A stretch of DNA of 64,000 bases from Brachionus manjavacas (Eukaryota > Rotifera > Eurotatoria > Ploima > Brachionidae): NCBI GenBank assembly GCA_019054805.1, contig JAHQIY010000006.1, forward strand, positions 6,448,001 through 6,512,000. Reading direction: 5' to 3'. Shown piece after piece: positions 1 to 11,332 of the stretch. The translations under genes were made by a program, and so were the position numbers. Under the pieces are notes generated by a model. That model was not told where the DNA came from, did no database searches, and was given only the letters and a program-made list of their open reading frames with translations. Each line of letters starts with the position of its first letter. Position 1 is the first letter of the stretch.

Positions 1-2962
1 GAAGTGTCCAAAGATTCAGAGAGAGGATCCTTATACCGTGTGGATTTTTCTGAAGAGCTATCAGCCGGCAAAAGCGCTCAAATCCAAGTTGAAGTTGTGC
101 TCTTCGGTCTGGTCCATCCTTATCCAGAGGAAATTTCACAGCATGAAAAACAACTAGTTGTCTTCAAAGGAAACCATTTCTACTATTCATTGTATCCAAC
201 CAAGAGCCAAACTACCTCAGTCAATTTGGCCAGTGACAAGACTGAAAGTTATTCACAGCTTAAGCCAACTTCTAAAAGCGACTCGACCATCACTTACGGT
301 CCTTATGAAAACGCCAAACCTTTTGAACAAAGTGAATTGAGTGTTCACTTTGAAAACAACTCTCCTTTCTTGACTGTGACCAATTTGCACAGAACCATCG
401 AAGTTTCACTTTGGGGAAACATTGCTGTCGAGGAAACCATTGATATGAGCCACACTGGCGCCAAACTAAAAGGTTCTTTCTCCAGATTTGACTACATGAG
501 ACGCCAAGGTGGACAGTCGTCAGTCAAAGCGTTCAAAACTCTGTTGCCCACGACTGCAGCCGATGTCTATTACAGAGACGAAATCGGGAACATTTCCACC
601 TCTAATTTGAGAGTGCCTGGCAAATCTAAGGGAGAACCTGTCGAATTAGAGCTCAGACCCAGATTCCCGCTGTTCGGTGGATGGAAAACTCACTACACTG
701 TTGGTTATAACCTGCCTGTTTACCAATATCTCCACAATTCAGGTAAAAAAAATTTAAATGAATTTAGTCAGGTTAAAAAAAAGTAGTTTGAAACTATCAA
801 AAAATAAATTCATTTATTATCGGCAAGTCTAATAGAATGCCACATAATGAGTCCAGCAATTTAATGTCTTTAATGATGAACTAAAACATTCAGGGACGTA
901 ATACAGAACAATTATGCTGATGAATGCCACTGATTAAGACATTTAGTTATTAGATAAAAATAAGTTTTTATCAATCTTTATTTTTATTTATTTTAGAATA
1001 ATTGTATTAAAAGCTTTGTTTCATTAAGTAAAATAAAGAATAAATATTTTGGTCGAATTTTTTAGCTAATAAACACAATTAAAAAAAGTTAAGTTAATTT
1101 TGAATTTTAAAAATGCTTCAGTGAAGTCTGGAGTAAAAACTGTTTCAAAATATGTTTTCTTAAAATTTAAATTAAAAACCAGTCATTCAATCATTTTAAA
1201 AATAAATGTTTGACATTTTTAAACATCAATTTGTTAAAGGTAAACAAAAGCAAACAAAAGACTTCTTTTGGTTTTATGGTTGAAATTTTCAAAATTATCA
1301 TTTTATATTTTAAATTTTTTTTTACCCCAAACTTCACTGCCCCTTCAAAAATTAAAATTTTTTGGCAATAAACTATTAATATACAATAAAAGATATAAAT
1401 TAAAGGAAAAATAATTTGAGTTGTTTATTTATTTATTTATTAATGTTGATGAAAAGTTAATTAATCATTTTTTAATTTTACATTTTAAAATCCCATTTAA
1501 ATCAAAGTTTAGTTTTATTTAGAGTAAAAATCAACTTTTTCTCCCTTTAAACGAATTTTTTGTTTTCCTTGAATTAAATTTAGTCATTAGGAATTTTAGA
1601 TAAAAAAACCGAACAACAATGAAAAAATTTCTTTTTTTTTAAACTAAAATTAAAAATTTAAAATTTAAATTTGATCAAAAACTTCAATTTTCCTTCTCAA
1701 GAGGTTTTCTTTTCAAAGAGGCAAAATAATAAACATTCATATCAATGATTAAATCCTTTTATAAAAATAAAGACTTAAAATTTAAATGATTTAAAGAAAA
1801 TATTCATTATTTACACCATTTATTGTGAGGTCTAAAAGCCAATTTAAAGTCACTGAAATTACTTTTTGATTCACAAATTTTTCTAAATGACGAATAATTT
1901 ACTTGATAAAAATATATTTAACTATTTTATGAAAAAAATTTAGACTATTTTTTTGTCTTTTTCTTTTTATTCAATTGATTTTTGGCTATATAATAGATAA
2001 GACTAAATTTTTTTTATGTTTATTTAAAATACCAAGTAAAATATTGACCGGAAAAAATTTCATTAAGAAACACACTTTTACATTATAAATAAACTTGAAA
2101 AACTCAAACATTATATTTTAGAATAGTAAAAAAATATTATAGTAGAATGTCAAATAAAGAGTCCAACAATTTTGTGCCTTTAATGATGAACTAAAGCTTT
2201 CAGGGACTTAATACAGAACAATTATGCTGATAAATGCTCCTGATTAAGACATTTAATTTTTTTTAGAATTTTTTTCTCAATTTTTATTCTAAGGTTCAAA
2301 TTTTGCCTTGAGAGTAAAATTATTGGATCATGTGTATGATGACCAATTGATCGAAAATGCCGATATAAAGATTATTTTGCCAGAACATGCGAGCAATATT
2401 GAGGTAGTAGCTCCATACAAAGTTGATCGAAAACCTGATCTGAAACACTTTACATACTTGGATACAGTTGGTAGACCTGTTGTTGTAATTAACAAAAAAA
2501 ATGCAGTTGAAAATCACGTTCAAGATATTAAGGTATTATATTTTTCTTTTTTGGTTCTTAAAAGTGATGAGGCCAACATTCAAGGGACGTAATTCTAAGT
2601 TAAATTGTGCTGAGTAATGCTTCTGATTTAAGAACATTTTATTAAGACCTATGATGATTTTTTAGCATTCAAGGGACGTAATTCTTAGCTAGAAATGCAG
2701 AGTGATGTCTCTGAGGTCAATTAAAACTATTCAAATAAATATTTAATATTTTTTTTCAGATTAAATTTACATACAATAAATTAATGTTGATACAAAAGCC
2801 TATTTTGGTAGTGGTGTTCTTTTTCGTGTTATTCTTGGCTGCTATTTTGATATCAAAATTTGATTTTTCAATTGTTCCACAAGTTCAAGTAAGAGCTGTT
2901 TTTAAAAATTACAATTTTTGCTGACTAATTTTTTTTTATAGGAACATGCCAAGAGCGATTAA
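1..2962 (+). CDS. RPN1: Ribophorin I (OST subunit 1), 3' part, four exons
   Basis: Ribophorin I is a subunit of the ER oligosaccharyltransferase, which transfers glycan to Asn in nascent proteins. The window opens inside the gene. Exons I infer: 1-742, 2294-2532, 2760-2888 and 2942-2962, all with GT-AG borders and matching phases. The first carries the very conserved stretch DVYYRDEIGN and RPRFPLFGGWKTHY; the second carries YLDTVGRPV; the third holds the single membrane segment (about 2793-2865). These match vertebrate RPN1 in order. The last exon adds only six residues (EHAKSD) after the membrane segment, so the roughly 150-residue cytosolic tail of vertebrate RPN1 is absent in this model. 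The first intron (743-2293) holds copies of a local repeat. Family assignment is firm; the short terminal exon is less so. Confidence 0.93.
833..2720 (+). repeat. Four-copy intronic repeat family in RPN1
   Basis: A sequence of about 110 bp occurs at 833-945 and again at 2143-2256 in intron 1, with shared blocks TTTAATGATGAACTAAA, TTCAGGGACGTAATACAG and TGATTAAGACATTTA. Shorter relatives lie in intron 2 at about 2562-2640 and 2664-2720, each containing TTCAAGGGACGTAATTC. All are in the same orientation. I recognise no mobile element family. Confidence 0.7.
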
Positions 2963-3800
2963 TTCAGTGAATGGTAAACTTTTAATTCCAGTTTCAATAG
3001 ATTTTAGTCCTTAAAGGAAAGTTATATAATGTTGTTTTCTCTTTTTTTTTCAATGTTTTTGAACAATCATCAATAGGTTAGCTCTTGCTCGTATAAACTA
3101 AAGTGGTTCAAAAATTGATTTAAATATTTACACAATAAGTAAATTAAACAAAACTTTTTAATTTATTCATTTTTGGTTACGAAAAGATTTTATTTCTTAT
3201 TTTTTTTAAACTCTAATTCAAAATAAATGTTTTAAAAATCAAATTCTTACTTTGTACATTCAAATTTAAAATTTTAGTGAACCTTTTCTTATCGAAACAT
3301 TAAGAAAAAGTATTTTCACTAAATTTTGAGGTTTCATTTATTTAATTTTGGTACTAGGTTGTTTTTTTATCGAAAAATGAAAGCTTTGCTAGAATACATC
3401 TAAAATTTTTTTTCCCAATTTTTTTATCTAAATTTTCTTTAAGAAATAAGAATTCAAATTAATATTTCCTATTATTCAATGTTAATCAACAGGCCCTTAT
3501 CTATTTTCAACATTTTAACACTTCATTTATACAATTATTAAAAAATAGAAATAAAATGTATCTTTTAAAAATAAAATCTAAATTTTACATAAAAAATAAT
3601 AAAATTTAATTTAATTTAAATTTTGATTTAGCACTATTTTGTGCCATTAAATCTGAATTCCGCTAACTCCAGTTTAAATTTCTTGAATGATTTGTTTGAA
3701 GTTTTTCTTTTAAGATTGTAGGTGGATTATCAAATTTCACAGTTTTAAATGAAAAAGTTACTAATTTCGATAAAAAACGATGGAAGGAAAATATTGTTAT
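2963..3800. other. AT-rich spacer 3' of RPN1
   Basis: This stretch is low-complexity A/T-rich sequence with poly-T runs. No gene is supported. The RPN1 3' UTR and polyadenylation signal presumably lie in its first part, but no single site stands out. Confidence 0.5.
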
Positions 3801-3809
3801 TATTATAAA

Positions 3810-4640
3810 TAATCTGCAACGAGCATAACTCGTGGAGCTGGAGTTCATAAGCCCGGCTATGGCAGATGAGTAAAAGAAAGCCAAAAAGAAGGGAACAAAG
3901 TTAAAATAAAATAAAATAAATACGAATGAAATTACAAAAATAAAGTAAATGAATTAATATTCAAAGTCCCAAATGAAAATATTTGTCAAATCTGTTCTTG
4001 AAAGCATCAATTGAAACAGCATTCACCAGATCATCGGAAAGTTCATTCCATTGATTAGCTGTTCTGTTCGTAAAAAATTTTGGTCGAGCAGGACAAACTT
4101 TGACTAGTTGTCGATATTTACGCTTTCTACTTCTTGTTGAACTTGAGAGTCTTTTACATTTATTAAAGTTAAAATTCATCTTCCATTGTTGACTGCATTC
4201 GATCAGTGAATCAAGATGTTGTTGAGACTCAAAGCTTGACACTACAAACGCCTCATTTCTCTAGTCCTTATTTCTTTATTTTGTTAACGCATGTTTTCAA
4301 TTCCTTTTCTAAAGCACATGTTCTAGCTACTTTATAAACCCCTATCTCTTTTGTTATAATTTTTGTGGATTCCAATAAACTATTAACTTAATTTTACATT
4401 TGTTCCATCCTAGTGTTCCCACCCTAAAGTCACTTCCAAGTTGAGACTTTACAATGTTGTTGTTTACAAATTAAGATATTAGTTTCCAAGTGCTTAACCA
4501 TTGTTTTCGTAATTAATCTTTCGAGTATTTTACAGGGGACCGGAGTGAGAGAGATTTGAAGGATCAGTTTTCTTACTATTTTTAAAAATTGGTGTAACAT
4601 TGTCACACTTCCACTTGAATGACACATCTCTTTGATAATT
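3810..4640 (-). mobile_element. LINE reverse-transcriptase fragments and 3' end (CR1/Jockey-like)
   Basis: On the minus strand, 4627-4430 encodes pieces of a non-LTR reverse transcriptase: a VTPIFK-like stretch in a shifted frame, then ISLTPVPCKILERLI followed by HLETN and ICKQQH, the usual order in these RTs. Downstream, 4242-3961 encodes WKMNFNFNKCK joined abruptly to the C-terminal ARPKFFTNRTANQWNELSDD and FKNRFDKYF block typical of LINE ORF ends. The palm domain with the catalytic YADD or FADD is missing, so the copy has an internal deletion as well as frameshifts. The 3' trailer at about 3880-3810 carries a GAGCT-rich segment. It is dead. Confidence 0.8.
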
Positions 4641-4675
4641 TTATTTTTCTAATAAATTTTTTAAAAACTACATTC

Positions 4676-4893
4676 TTATCGTTTATACTAAAAAATATAT
4701 TATTTTTTATGCAAAATTGATTTGATGTTCAAAATGCTATATTAAAAGATTACATTATCTATTAAGTCTCCTTTCTTCTAATTAAAGGTCTAATTACAAA
4801 ATTTCTCCATTTTTTAAAAAGAAATTTCAGCCTCAAAGGCTTAAAATTAGATAAAAAAAGCAAAGACTTATAAAAAAAATTCAAAATTAAATA
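4676..4893. repeat. Dispersed repeat, copy 1
   Basis: This segment matches 7402-7648 in the same orientation. Shared blocks include CTTATCGTTTAT, TTTTTTATGCAAAATTG, AAGGTCTAATTACAA, GAAATTTC and AGCAAAGACTT. Identity looks like roughly three quarters by eye. I see no coding content or terminal repeats. Confidence 0.7.
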
Positions 4894-5433
4894 GATCATG
4901 TTAAATGAATAGTAAAAAATTCCTCTAATTAATCAACAAAAAAAAATGAAAGCTAAATTTCATGTAATTATTTGAATAAAGCTATTTTGTTATCATTAAT
5001 AGAAAATTTTTTAATCATGCTTCTTTTTGGTTGAAAGTCAAAAAATCCAAAAAAAAATTTTTTGATTTTGATGTAATTTTATTCAAATTTTTTTGTTTTT
5101 TTATTTCCGCTGTGTAATCGAAAAATACCTAAAAATAATGTTTCATCTATTTAAAAAAAATTAATATCAATTAATTCTATTTTTTCTTAATTTTTTTTCT
5201 TAGTATTTGATAAATAAAAATATTTGATTTTCAAATACAGAGTAAAAATTTAAATTACTTTTAATTCGATACAACCATTTAAAAAATTTGATAAAAAACA
5301 AATTTTGATTTTCAATTTAATAAAAAATTATGCTAACTGTCTTTGCAGATATTTGCACTTGTTTCATTTGCAGAAAATTCATGAACCAAAGTAGATTTTT
5401 TTTTTCCAAACAGAAAAAGTTTGGGGTCAATAA

Positions 5434-5461
5434 TTATCCTAATATCTTTATATTAGGATAA
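5434..5461. repeat. Short perfect hairpin
   Basis: TTATCCTAATAT at 5434-5445 is followed four bases later by its reverse complement at 5450-5461. The site lies about 225 bp beyond the end of the SLCO reading frame. It could form a cruciform or act in the 3' end of that transcript, but no function is shown. Confidence 0.55.
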
Positions 5462-5685
5462 AAAAAATAATCCTTAAAATAAAACCGGTCTTCTATTCCA
5501 CTCCAATTTCCAACATGATTAATTTGATCTGGTGTAATTTCGATAAAATAATTAGAAACAAAATTTATTTATCAGAAATTTATTATCACTTAAGAAATAT
5601 AAAACAACAATTAAAAGTAAATTGTAAACCTTAACAAAATGAATAATAAAAATTAATTATATTAAAAAAAAAGATATAAAAAGGC

Positions 5686-8600
5686 TCATTTTGGATTTTG
5701 TTGTTTTTTAGCAAATTTAATTGACAAAACTATTAAAATAAAACAAACTGCTTTAAAACCGACTCCCAAAACACCAAAACCAAAGGCAAAATTTTGATTA
5801 TTGTACAATTTACAGACACTTTGATCATTGACGTCATCGTGCCAGTAGATACAAGTCGAATCAATAACTGAGCCAAATATAATCGGACCTGGTATAGTGC
5901 CAAACGCATTCATAAAAAACTGCTTAAAGCCCAAACCAATTGAGTTCATTTCTTCGTTGTCAATGCAGCCGATAGCGGCTTTTAAAAATGGCAGAAAAGT
6001 GAGCGCGTTCATTAGCATGAGCAAAAATATGCACACATAGGACACCACTAGTCTAAGTGAACACGACGAATCTGTCGGACACAGACCATTGATGAAATAG
6101 CTTTCATTAGGCTCGCTAAAAGTACTAGGCACCTGAGTGCAATTGTTATAAACTTCTTTTTCCTTGTCGAAGTGAAAGCATCCTGCAAGACAGGCTGTCT
6201 GAAAAAAGGTATCATTGGAACCTTTCAAGCAGACTGGCTTGAACATTTTCTTGTTACAATTGCAGTCCTCTGCCACTGTTAACGCATCATCATAATTGAG
6301 GCTTTTCTCAATTGAGACCATGTTGGGCTCCTTGCAGAAGATCATGAACCCAGCGTAGACAAATATGTTGACAAACAAAACTACTGCTATAAACTTTAAA
6401 CATTTGCGCGTGTCACTCTTGAACTTATTTACAATAAAGCTGCTTACTAGACCGCCGATGATGAGCGGCGGCATGGACAATATGCCTATGACCAGAGAAG
6501 CCGAGCCGGACGCAAGCCGGTACTGATATTCCAAAAAAAGAGCAGCAAAGGCCAAAAAGCTGTTCTGTAAGAGACCCTCGATAGCAGCACAGATTATTAC
6601 CAATATGTATGCGGGCTTTTTGAACAAGGATAAAGCTTTGGTAAAGAGACTTTGTTTTTCCAAGGACAGAATTGATGCCGCCTTGGGCATGTCGTGATTG
6701 ACTCTGTCAATTGACAAAATTGATCCAGCGTTTTTGAACGCGGACAAAAATTTGTTATCTTCATAGTCTCGTTCTTGAAGGTCCGAGTCGTAAACCACCT
6801 CGATGTCCGTGTTTAGAGAATCAGAGGCTGGTTTGCCATTTTTTTTCTCCATCCGGTTCAGCTGACTGAGATCGTTGTGATTCTCATGTGCATTTTGATT
6901 GTGGAACTTTCGCGGAAAAAATGTAATCACTATGGCCATGAAAAATGCTAAAATGCCGAATGCTAGAAATGGTATCCACCAGGCACCTATCCAGTTTGGA
7001 TGTGACGGATTAAGCCAGAATGGAAGCTCTTTCATCCGATCTATATCTGTGTGAACTTTGAGACACCAGCTTGTGATCATAAAGCCCACTCCAACCTAAT
7101 ATTTAAATTTTTTTTTAATAATTTATTTAATTAACGTGAGAAGTAAAAAGTGAGTTTGGAAGAATTTAATTTAACAAAAAAACTTGAATGTTGGTCTTTT
7201 GACAAGTTTAATTAAATTTTAAAAAAATTGTTTTATTATTTTATTTAATAATTGAAAAATTAGTTATCTATTTTTTTAAAATTTATTCTTTTCTTTAAAT
7301 TTTAAAAAAAATTTTGAGTAAAACTTAGAAATGGACTAAACCTAAAATTAAAAATTATTTATTTTGTTTTATTTGTGCCGAGCTAAAGCTTTTTCAGATT
7401 CTTATCGTTTATTTTAAAAAATCTATTATTTTTTTATGCAAAATTGGTTTGATATTGAAAATGTTATATTAAAAATTAAATTAAATTTAAAAAGAATATA
7501 TAATCTTTTAAACCCCATTTCTTCTAATTGAAGGTCTAATTACAATTTTCTCCAATAATGTGTTTACAATATTTTTAAGAAATTTCGGCCTCATAGGCCT
7601 AAAAAATTATATAAAATAGCAAAGACTTGTGAACAAAATTCAAAATTGATTTTAATGTTTATTTATTTTATTTTTATTTGTGCCGAGCTAAAGCTTTTTC
7701 AGATTAAAAAGAAATGTATCAAAAAAAATCAAGAAAAATAAAATAGAATTAAAATTTAATTCAATTAAATCTCAGTTGGAATTGTTGTTTTAGCATATCG
7801 ATAAAACTTAATAACATACTAGCAAAACTTGTCAGCATACCTAATATTCATCCCACCATACTTGCATTTTTAACATACCAAACACCTTAATAGCATACTA
7901 ATATCTGATTAACAAGAATGGAAGGGCTTTCCCAATTTTTCACTTGAATCTTTTCTCGGCAGCAAGTGCAAACCATTTGCCAAAATGGGAATAACAAGAT
8001 AAAATTTTTTTAAGCTGGAGAAGAGATTAAAATTTATCTAAAACTCGCAATTTAAAAATTTTTGTAATCTAAAATGTGTGGTGGTAATTTGTCGATAATA
8101 AGATAATTACAAGAGTCTAATAGTTTTGTGAACAAACCCAAGTTTGGTGGTCTGAAAAAATGAGACAGTGCATTGATAAAAAACTTAAATTATTGTTTTT
8201 TTAAGCATTCATTTAAATTTACTTAAATTTAATATATTTTTATGTAAAAATTTTTATTTATTTAAAAAATTCAGTATGTTAAACAGTTTTTTGATTGTTT
8301 TAAAAAGGCAGATATTTTTTTCCGAAAGAGTGTGCTAATAAGTAAAGTATGCTGGAATGAAAAATATTATTTGTCCCTATTGTATGCTAGTGGATAATGG
8401 AGAGGCTTTCATCTCCTTTTCAAGTACCTTTTTGAGCAACGACTCCGATATGACACAGAGGCTACTATATCGAGTTGATCATCTACACCGCAATTATTAT
8501 CCAGTCGAAACTGGTCCCCCTATTTTTAACACAAATTAACACAAATTTAGTTTCATGGATAACAAATTTAAATTGAATTTACAGCATTTTGAGAAGATCC

Positions 8601-11332
8601 TCTTTTGTTATTTTTAAGAAAATGCACTATTTTCACAAATTTAAATTTATCTGATCATTTAATTCAAAATTTATTTGAGGATTTTAATGTGAAAAAATTT
8701 TTTTTAAAAGTTTTCTCTTCTTTTAAAACAATTTTTGATTGATTTGTATTCGTATTCACTAAATTCAGCTTATGCAAATACTTTTCAATTACTAAATGTG
8801 TGTGAATTTTTAAAATATTTTACAAGAGCTGAATTGAATGTTTTATTAAAATTTTTCAATTTTTCTTATTCTTTTTTTTTTCTCAATTCTATTCAACTTA
8901 TTTTTCTTAGTACCAAAAAAAAAATAAATAACAATTATCTAAACCAGAATTAATTGTCAGAATTGATATAAAATATCTAAATAATATTCACTTTGAATAT
9001 TATTTAGATATTTTACATTAAAAGATTTTGGCAAAAAATTTTGTTTTTTTTGTTTTTTTATTATTGTAATAAAATTTTTTTTATATAATTAATAAACAAT
9101 TTACATTTGTAAAATCCTCTAATAAGGTAGAAATTTGGAATACATTTAAATTTGCCTAAATTTATTAGTTTGAATGCCAAATTTTAATGTATTCCAAATT
9201 TCTACCTTATTAGAGGATTTTACAAATGTTATAACCCTAAAAACTTAAAGCCTATTTTCCGGACCTGTTAGGATCTGGCGGTTCGCGGTTTTAACATAAA
9301 ATGGTAAAGAAAAGAACTTAAATAATAACATTATTAATAAAAGGCCACTTCTAGCCTAAACAAATAATAAAGAGAAAAAAAGAAAATCATAAAATAAATA
9401 ATAATTTTCAAAGTTTCTTCCACAATGTCTAACATTTTACACAGTGTTAAAATTAACAATTTGCCAAAAGCATCAGATCATAGTATTGCATTGCGAAGCT
9501 ACAGACACTTAAGTTGGCTCGACCAAGTGCTGTAGTTATTGAGGGAACTCCAACACAAACAATATTTTTTGGACTTTATAAAACGAATAATTTTTTTGGT
9601 CAAAATATTTTCTATTTTGAAAACTTAGACCAAATTTTGAACTAAATTTTAAGATAAAAAGAAATTGCAGATCGAGATATTAAGATAGTGTTTTGTCACA
9701 AAATTTATTAGCGCCCATTTTACTTGTTGAATTATTCTGAAGTTCGCTTATGAAGATAATATTTAAAATTTGATTAAAAAATTTGGAGCATTGGTCAAGA
9801 GACATTGTCTAAGTCAAAGGAGCCAAAGCCAACATTTGATTTAAACAATGAATCCTATTTATTCCATGTGATTATTATTAAATGAATTATTATTAAATGG
9901 GTATTTACATTAATTATTTGGGTGTAAAAATAAATATTTTTTGGGTATTTATTTTTTGTCAAAATTATTGCAAAAGAAACAAAAACTGGGTACATAAAAA
10001 TTGCTGTTGAGTATTATAAAAATGATTTTTGAGTAGCATAAAAATTATTATTGAGAAAGAGTAGACATCGAATTATTATTTATTATTATTATCATTATTA
10101 AATAGTCTGCATCGCGTAGCTGGTAGCTAGCTATAGCAGATATTTTTGTCTCCCGTTATCTGATCGAGTTCCTGTTTTTTACTTGTCGTACTCGAGCTTG
10201 AATCGCTCAAAAGTTCTCGCGTTCTTGACTCGGTCAAGTAGTTCATTCTAAGATGGTATGGCTCTGTTGCTCCGAAGAAGTTATTTCTTGGTAGACAGTT
10301 TCTTACAAATCGTTTTTAAAACTTTTATTTAAATAATCAACCACTAAGATAAATTAATACTCTAAATGAATTTTTATACACTCATTTTATTTTTTTATTT
10401 TATTTTTTTAGACCTCAAATAAACATTTGAATACTTGGTTATTTTAATAAACACTCATTCAATATTTAAAACACTCAAATTATTTATCTAAAATCCAAAT
10501 TGACTTTTAGCTAAATACCCATTTAAATACTTGCCGTTAGTTTCCCTGGTTTTGGTTTCATTTAAATCAAAAACTCTACTAAAAAGGGGGCTCAAAATTT
10601 GGTTTTGTTGTGATTAATTTTTTTTGCTTTCAAATTCAGCGCATAGTTTAAATTAAAAAATTTAATGAAAAAAAAACTTACCCCAAAAGCACCCATGACA
10701 AAATAGATGGACTCGTAGACAGATGACAATTTTTTACTCGGTGCAAAATCTTCAATATAAGAAAAGGTAATTGTGGTCATGCTGGCACTGCTCAAACCGT
10801 TGACTATGTTCGCTATGTAGAGCAAATACTTTATTTGAAAGCCGAAGATGCTCGAGGATGCAGTTTTTGTCGGATCAATTGGGCCTACAGGAGCTGTGTA
10901 ATTGCGCGGAAAATAGACATCAGCCTGGCGGTTTTGCGTGCTCAGCGAATAGTTGCATAGCTCCACAATGTCATCACTATTTACCACGTGACTAGAATTG
11001 GAAAACTTTTTTTGATACGAATGGTCCGGCTTGATAAAGTGAGGCAGAACGTTTATCATGCATCCCACAAACAGCATTATCATGCCGAACGCGATCCATT
11101 TGGGCTTGGAGCCGCGTGCGGCTGCAAACGATATTAGTATGGAACTGCACAGACTGCCGATGTCATACACACTCACGTAGACGCCTGTTTCACGACTACT
11201 CAAGTAGAACTCTTTTTGCAGAGACGATATGATCACATTATTGGTGCCGTTCATGAGAATATTGTGCAGGAAAGCGCATAAACTCAGCCATGTTATTATA
11301 AATTTATCATTTATTTTAAAATCAAAAAGCAT
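5686..11332 (-). CDS. Solute carrier organic anion transporter (OATP/SLCO family)
   Basis: Plasma-membrane carrier of the MFS superfamily that moves amphipathic organic anions such as steroid conjugates, eicosanoids and drugs. Two exons are supported: 11332-10682 and 7095-5686, GT-AG, phase 0, giving 686 aa, the usual length for the family. The N-terminal half begins a few residues before the first membrane helix. NWIGAWWIPF at about residues 251-260 matches the OATP superfamily signature (WIGAWW). A cysteine-rich extracellular loop at about 495-540 (DCNCNKKMFKPVC onward) is the Kazal-like domain that marks this family. Several more hydrophobic helices follow to a basic C-terminus. The exact SLCO subfamily cannot be told. 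The intron (10681-7096) is packed with repeats. Expression control is not visible. Confidence 0.93.
7373..7705. repeat. Dispersed repeat, copy 2, between direct repeats
   Basis: The core 7402-7648 is the second copy of the repeat at 4676-4893. It is bounded by two identical copies of TTTGTGCCGAGCTAAAGCTT continuing to TTTTCAGATT, at 7372-7400 and 7676-7705. The bounding motif also occurs outside this element (see 25460 and 49660), so the direct repeats may be tails of two adjacent retroelement inserts rather than target-site duplications. It lies within the SLCO intron. Confidence 0.65.
8395..8520. repeat. Dispersed repeat shared with 17330-17450
   Basis: The stretch containing GACACAGAGG, GTTGATCATCTACACCGCAA and CAGTCGAAACTGGTCCCC recurs at 17370-17450 with few changes (ATCATCTACACTGCAATTAT, AAGTCGAAACCGGTTCCCC). 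An open frame of 60 codons crosses it, but the second copy does not keep that frame, so it reads as a repeat rather than a gene. Confidence 0.6.
8969..9015. repeat. Perfect 22-bp hairpin with 3-nt loop
   Basis: Positions 8969-8990 (TAAAATATCTAAATAATATT then CA) are exactly reverse-complemented at 8994-9015 with only CTT between. It sits in the SLCO intron about 90 bp from the larger palindrome at 9103-9229. Both are likely foldback or MITE relics. Confidence 0.75.
9103..9229. mobile_element. Foldback/MITE-like palindrome, 44-bp perfect arms
   Basis: The left arm 9103-9146 (begins ACATTTGTAAAATCCTC) is repeated exactly as the reverse complement at 9186-9229, around a 39-bp spacer. Perfect arms in AT-rich intron sequence point to a recent miniature inverted-repeat element or foldback. 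No target-site duplication is clear. Confidence 0.75.
10085..10320 (-). mobile_element. LINE 3'-end fragment
   Basis: On the minus strand a short block ending TFERFKLEYDK plus stop resembles the C-terminal end of CR1/Jockey-type LINE polyproteins, broken by a frameshift. It is followed by a trailer with GCTAGCTACCAGCTACGCG and a (TAATAATAA) microsatellite tail at 10070-10095, as expected for a LINE 3' end. It lies in the SLCO intron, in sense with the host gene. Confidence 0.5.
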
